From assembly GCA_964555235.1 (NCBI GenBank), contig CAZKRU010000132.1, positions 1 through 5,211 of the forward strand: a DNA stretch of 5,211 nt, written 5' to 3'. The translations under genes were made by a program, and so were the position numbers. The notes beneath the pieces were generated by a model, which saw only the letters and a list, made by a program, of their open reading frames with translations, ran no database searches and was not told where the DNA came from. This DNA comes from CAZKRU01 sp964555235 (GTDB lineage Bacteria > Verrucomicrobiota > Verrucomicrobiia > Methylacidiphilales > CAMAQI01). Shown here in pieces: positions 4,459 through 5,211 of this stretch (positions within the stretch are counted from its first letter, which is position 1; each line of letters opens with the position of its first letter).

Positions 4459-5211
4459 TTAAGGGGGAATAATTGTCACGTTTCCACCGGGCTTTAAAAT
4501 GATTGTTTTCCCGTTCGATTGAATCCCGGAAGTGAGATACTCTCCCGCCTCCACTTGTACCACATCCCCACTCCACGCCGCCTGCACTCCCGAGTGAATC
4601 GATCGCTTGGGCGCCGCAACAGTCAATCCTGCATTCGCATCATCCCCCGTTACTCCATTCACATACAGTGTGACATTGAGCAGGTTCCCATCGAGAGGAT
4701 TGGTTCCGCGTGTCACCTCATCTCCATCCTTGACGCCATCCCCATCCGTGTCCGCCAGGATCGCGCTCGTGTGCGAGGTATTCTTCTCATACACATCGGT
4801 CAATCCATCCAGATCCGTATCACTCGAGTCTGGATTCGTTCCATCAATTCGTTCCTGATACGTCGAAATTCCATCGCCATCGGCATCATCTCCATCGACT
4901 AATCGTGGCGTCGTGATCGTCACTCCCACCGGATCAAAACCTCGGGTTCCCAATCCCAACTGCCCTCTCGAATTGCTTCCCGCCGTCCAAACGCTCCCAT
5001 CCGTTTTAAGCAGAATGCTATGAGCCGTTCCTCCCGCTCCTTGTAAAACCGATGCCATCATCCCGCTCGAGGTTCGCATCTGAACCGGCCCCCCTTGATT
5101 GGTCAGCGTGTTGTTGGCCAGCTGCCCACTCGTATTTCCTCCAAAGGACCAAACTGTTTCACAGCCATCCCACAGGAATGGGTGAATATTTCGTAGAATA
5201 AAAAAGGTTTG
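4459..5211 (-). CDS. Secreted or surface RCC1-repeat protein with TSP3 loops and beta-helix-like end (5' end outside window)
   Basis: The frame is open to the right edge; 250 residues are visible, and the ATG at 5079 falls inside an RCC1 repeat, so it is not the real start. Two RCC1 blade motifs are seen: ETVWSFGGNTSGQL (visible residues 18-31) and HSILLKTDGSVWTAGSNSRG (64-83) followed by QLGLGT. Then come three DxDxDG calcium-binding-type loops, DADGDG (109-114), DTDLDG (131-136) and DTDGDG (154-159), with TNP turns typical of thrombospondin-type-3 repeats. The last part, about 180-250, reads LYVNGVTGDDANAG, APKRSIHSGVQAA, SGDVVQVEAGEY, NGKTIILKPGG, like the opening of a DUF1565 or pectate-lyase-type parallel beta-helix, but it ends after about 70 residues. 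An extracellular structural or adhesive role is likely. The first 17 visible residues fit RCC1 poorly. The gene is coupled to the downstream secreted ORF. Confidence 0.75.
   Translation of the reverse strand, partial: QTFFILRNIHPFLWDGCETVWSFGGNTSGQLANNTLTNQGGPVQMRTSSGMMASVLQGAGGTAHSILLKTDGSVWTAGSNSRGQLGLGTRGFDPVGVTITTPRLVDGDDADGDGISTYQERIDGTNPDSSDTDLDGLTDVYEKNTSHTSAILADTDGDGVKDGDEVTRGTNPLDGNLLNVTLYVNGVTGDDANAGLTVAAPKRSIHSGVQAAWSGDVVQVEAGEYLTSGIQSNGKTIILKPGGNVTIIPP

Noticed and set aside
4448..4576. Longer start for the chimeric ORF at 4576
   Set aside because: It would overlap the RCC1 gene by over 100 bases, lacks a ribosome site, and would place a charged stretch in front of a clear signal peptide. 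The ATG at 4447 has AAGGAG at five bases.
5161..5211. Start of the RCC1 gene or a frameshift at the right edge
   Set aside because: The 17 residues here fit RCC1 poorly, but the frame is open and no alternative frame could be shown to restore the repeat. The window simply ends too soon to decide.

Overview
The window looks like an accessory region of a Gram-negative bacterial chromosome, with mid-range base composition. The best guess is a member of the PVC group (Verrucomicrobiota, Lentisphaerota, Omnitrophota and relatives). The clues are the secreted RCC1, thrombospondin-type-3 and LamG-like proteins and the periplasm-facing SGNH proteins. No rRNA, tRNA or housekeeping gene is present to confirm it, so this assignment is weak.

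Left part (1-2156): two SGNH-hydrolase-type genes run towards each other and their stop codons are one base apart. The plus-strand gene enters from the left edge and shows only its C-terminal half, including the Asp-x-His block. The minus-strand gene is complete (519 aa), with three predicted membrane helices and a full SGNH catalytic set. Such proteins usually add or remove acyl groups on exported glycans.

Middle spacer (2157-2609): there is no convincing gene. Four copies of a GATACGTCCCC-type motif lie in two pairs around a roughly 240-base segment rich in inverted repeats. On the minus strand that segment opens with a strong hairpin followed by a short stem, which resembles the start of group II introns. 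No reverse transcriptase and no domain V are visible.

Toxin-immunity scar (2610-3136): an AT-rich 142-aa gene follows, by only two bases, a 31-codon open tail that reads like the C-terminus of a contact-dependent or Rhs-type toxin. The tail begins exactly where an IS3-family terminal sequence (TGAGGTGCCCCCC) ends. The small gene is therefore probably an orphan immunity gene whose toxin was removed by insertion and deletion.

Right part (3137-5211, minus strand): a 5'-truncated IS3-family element keeps the DDE catalytic half of its transposase. It is fused in frame to the N-terminus of a secreted protein (signal peptide, calcium-type repeat, start of a LamG-like domain). Immediately upstream and translationally coupled lies a gene entering from the right edge, encoding RCC1 repeats, three DxDxDG loops and a short beta-helix-like end. 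Read in the minus direction (5211 to 2610), the order is surface protein, secreted N-terminal piece, IS remnant, toxin tail, immunity gene. This fits a former surface-toxin locus collapsed by an IS3 element. Three perfect inverted repeats lie between the transposase stop and the IS end and are not explained by any gene.
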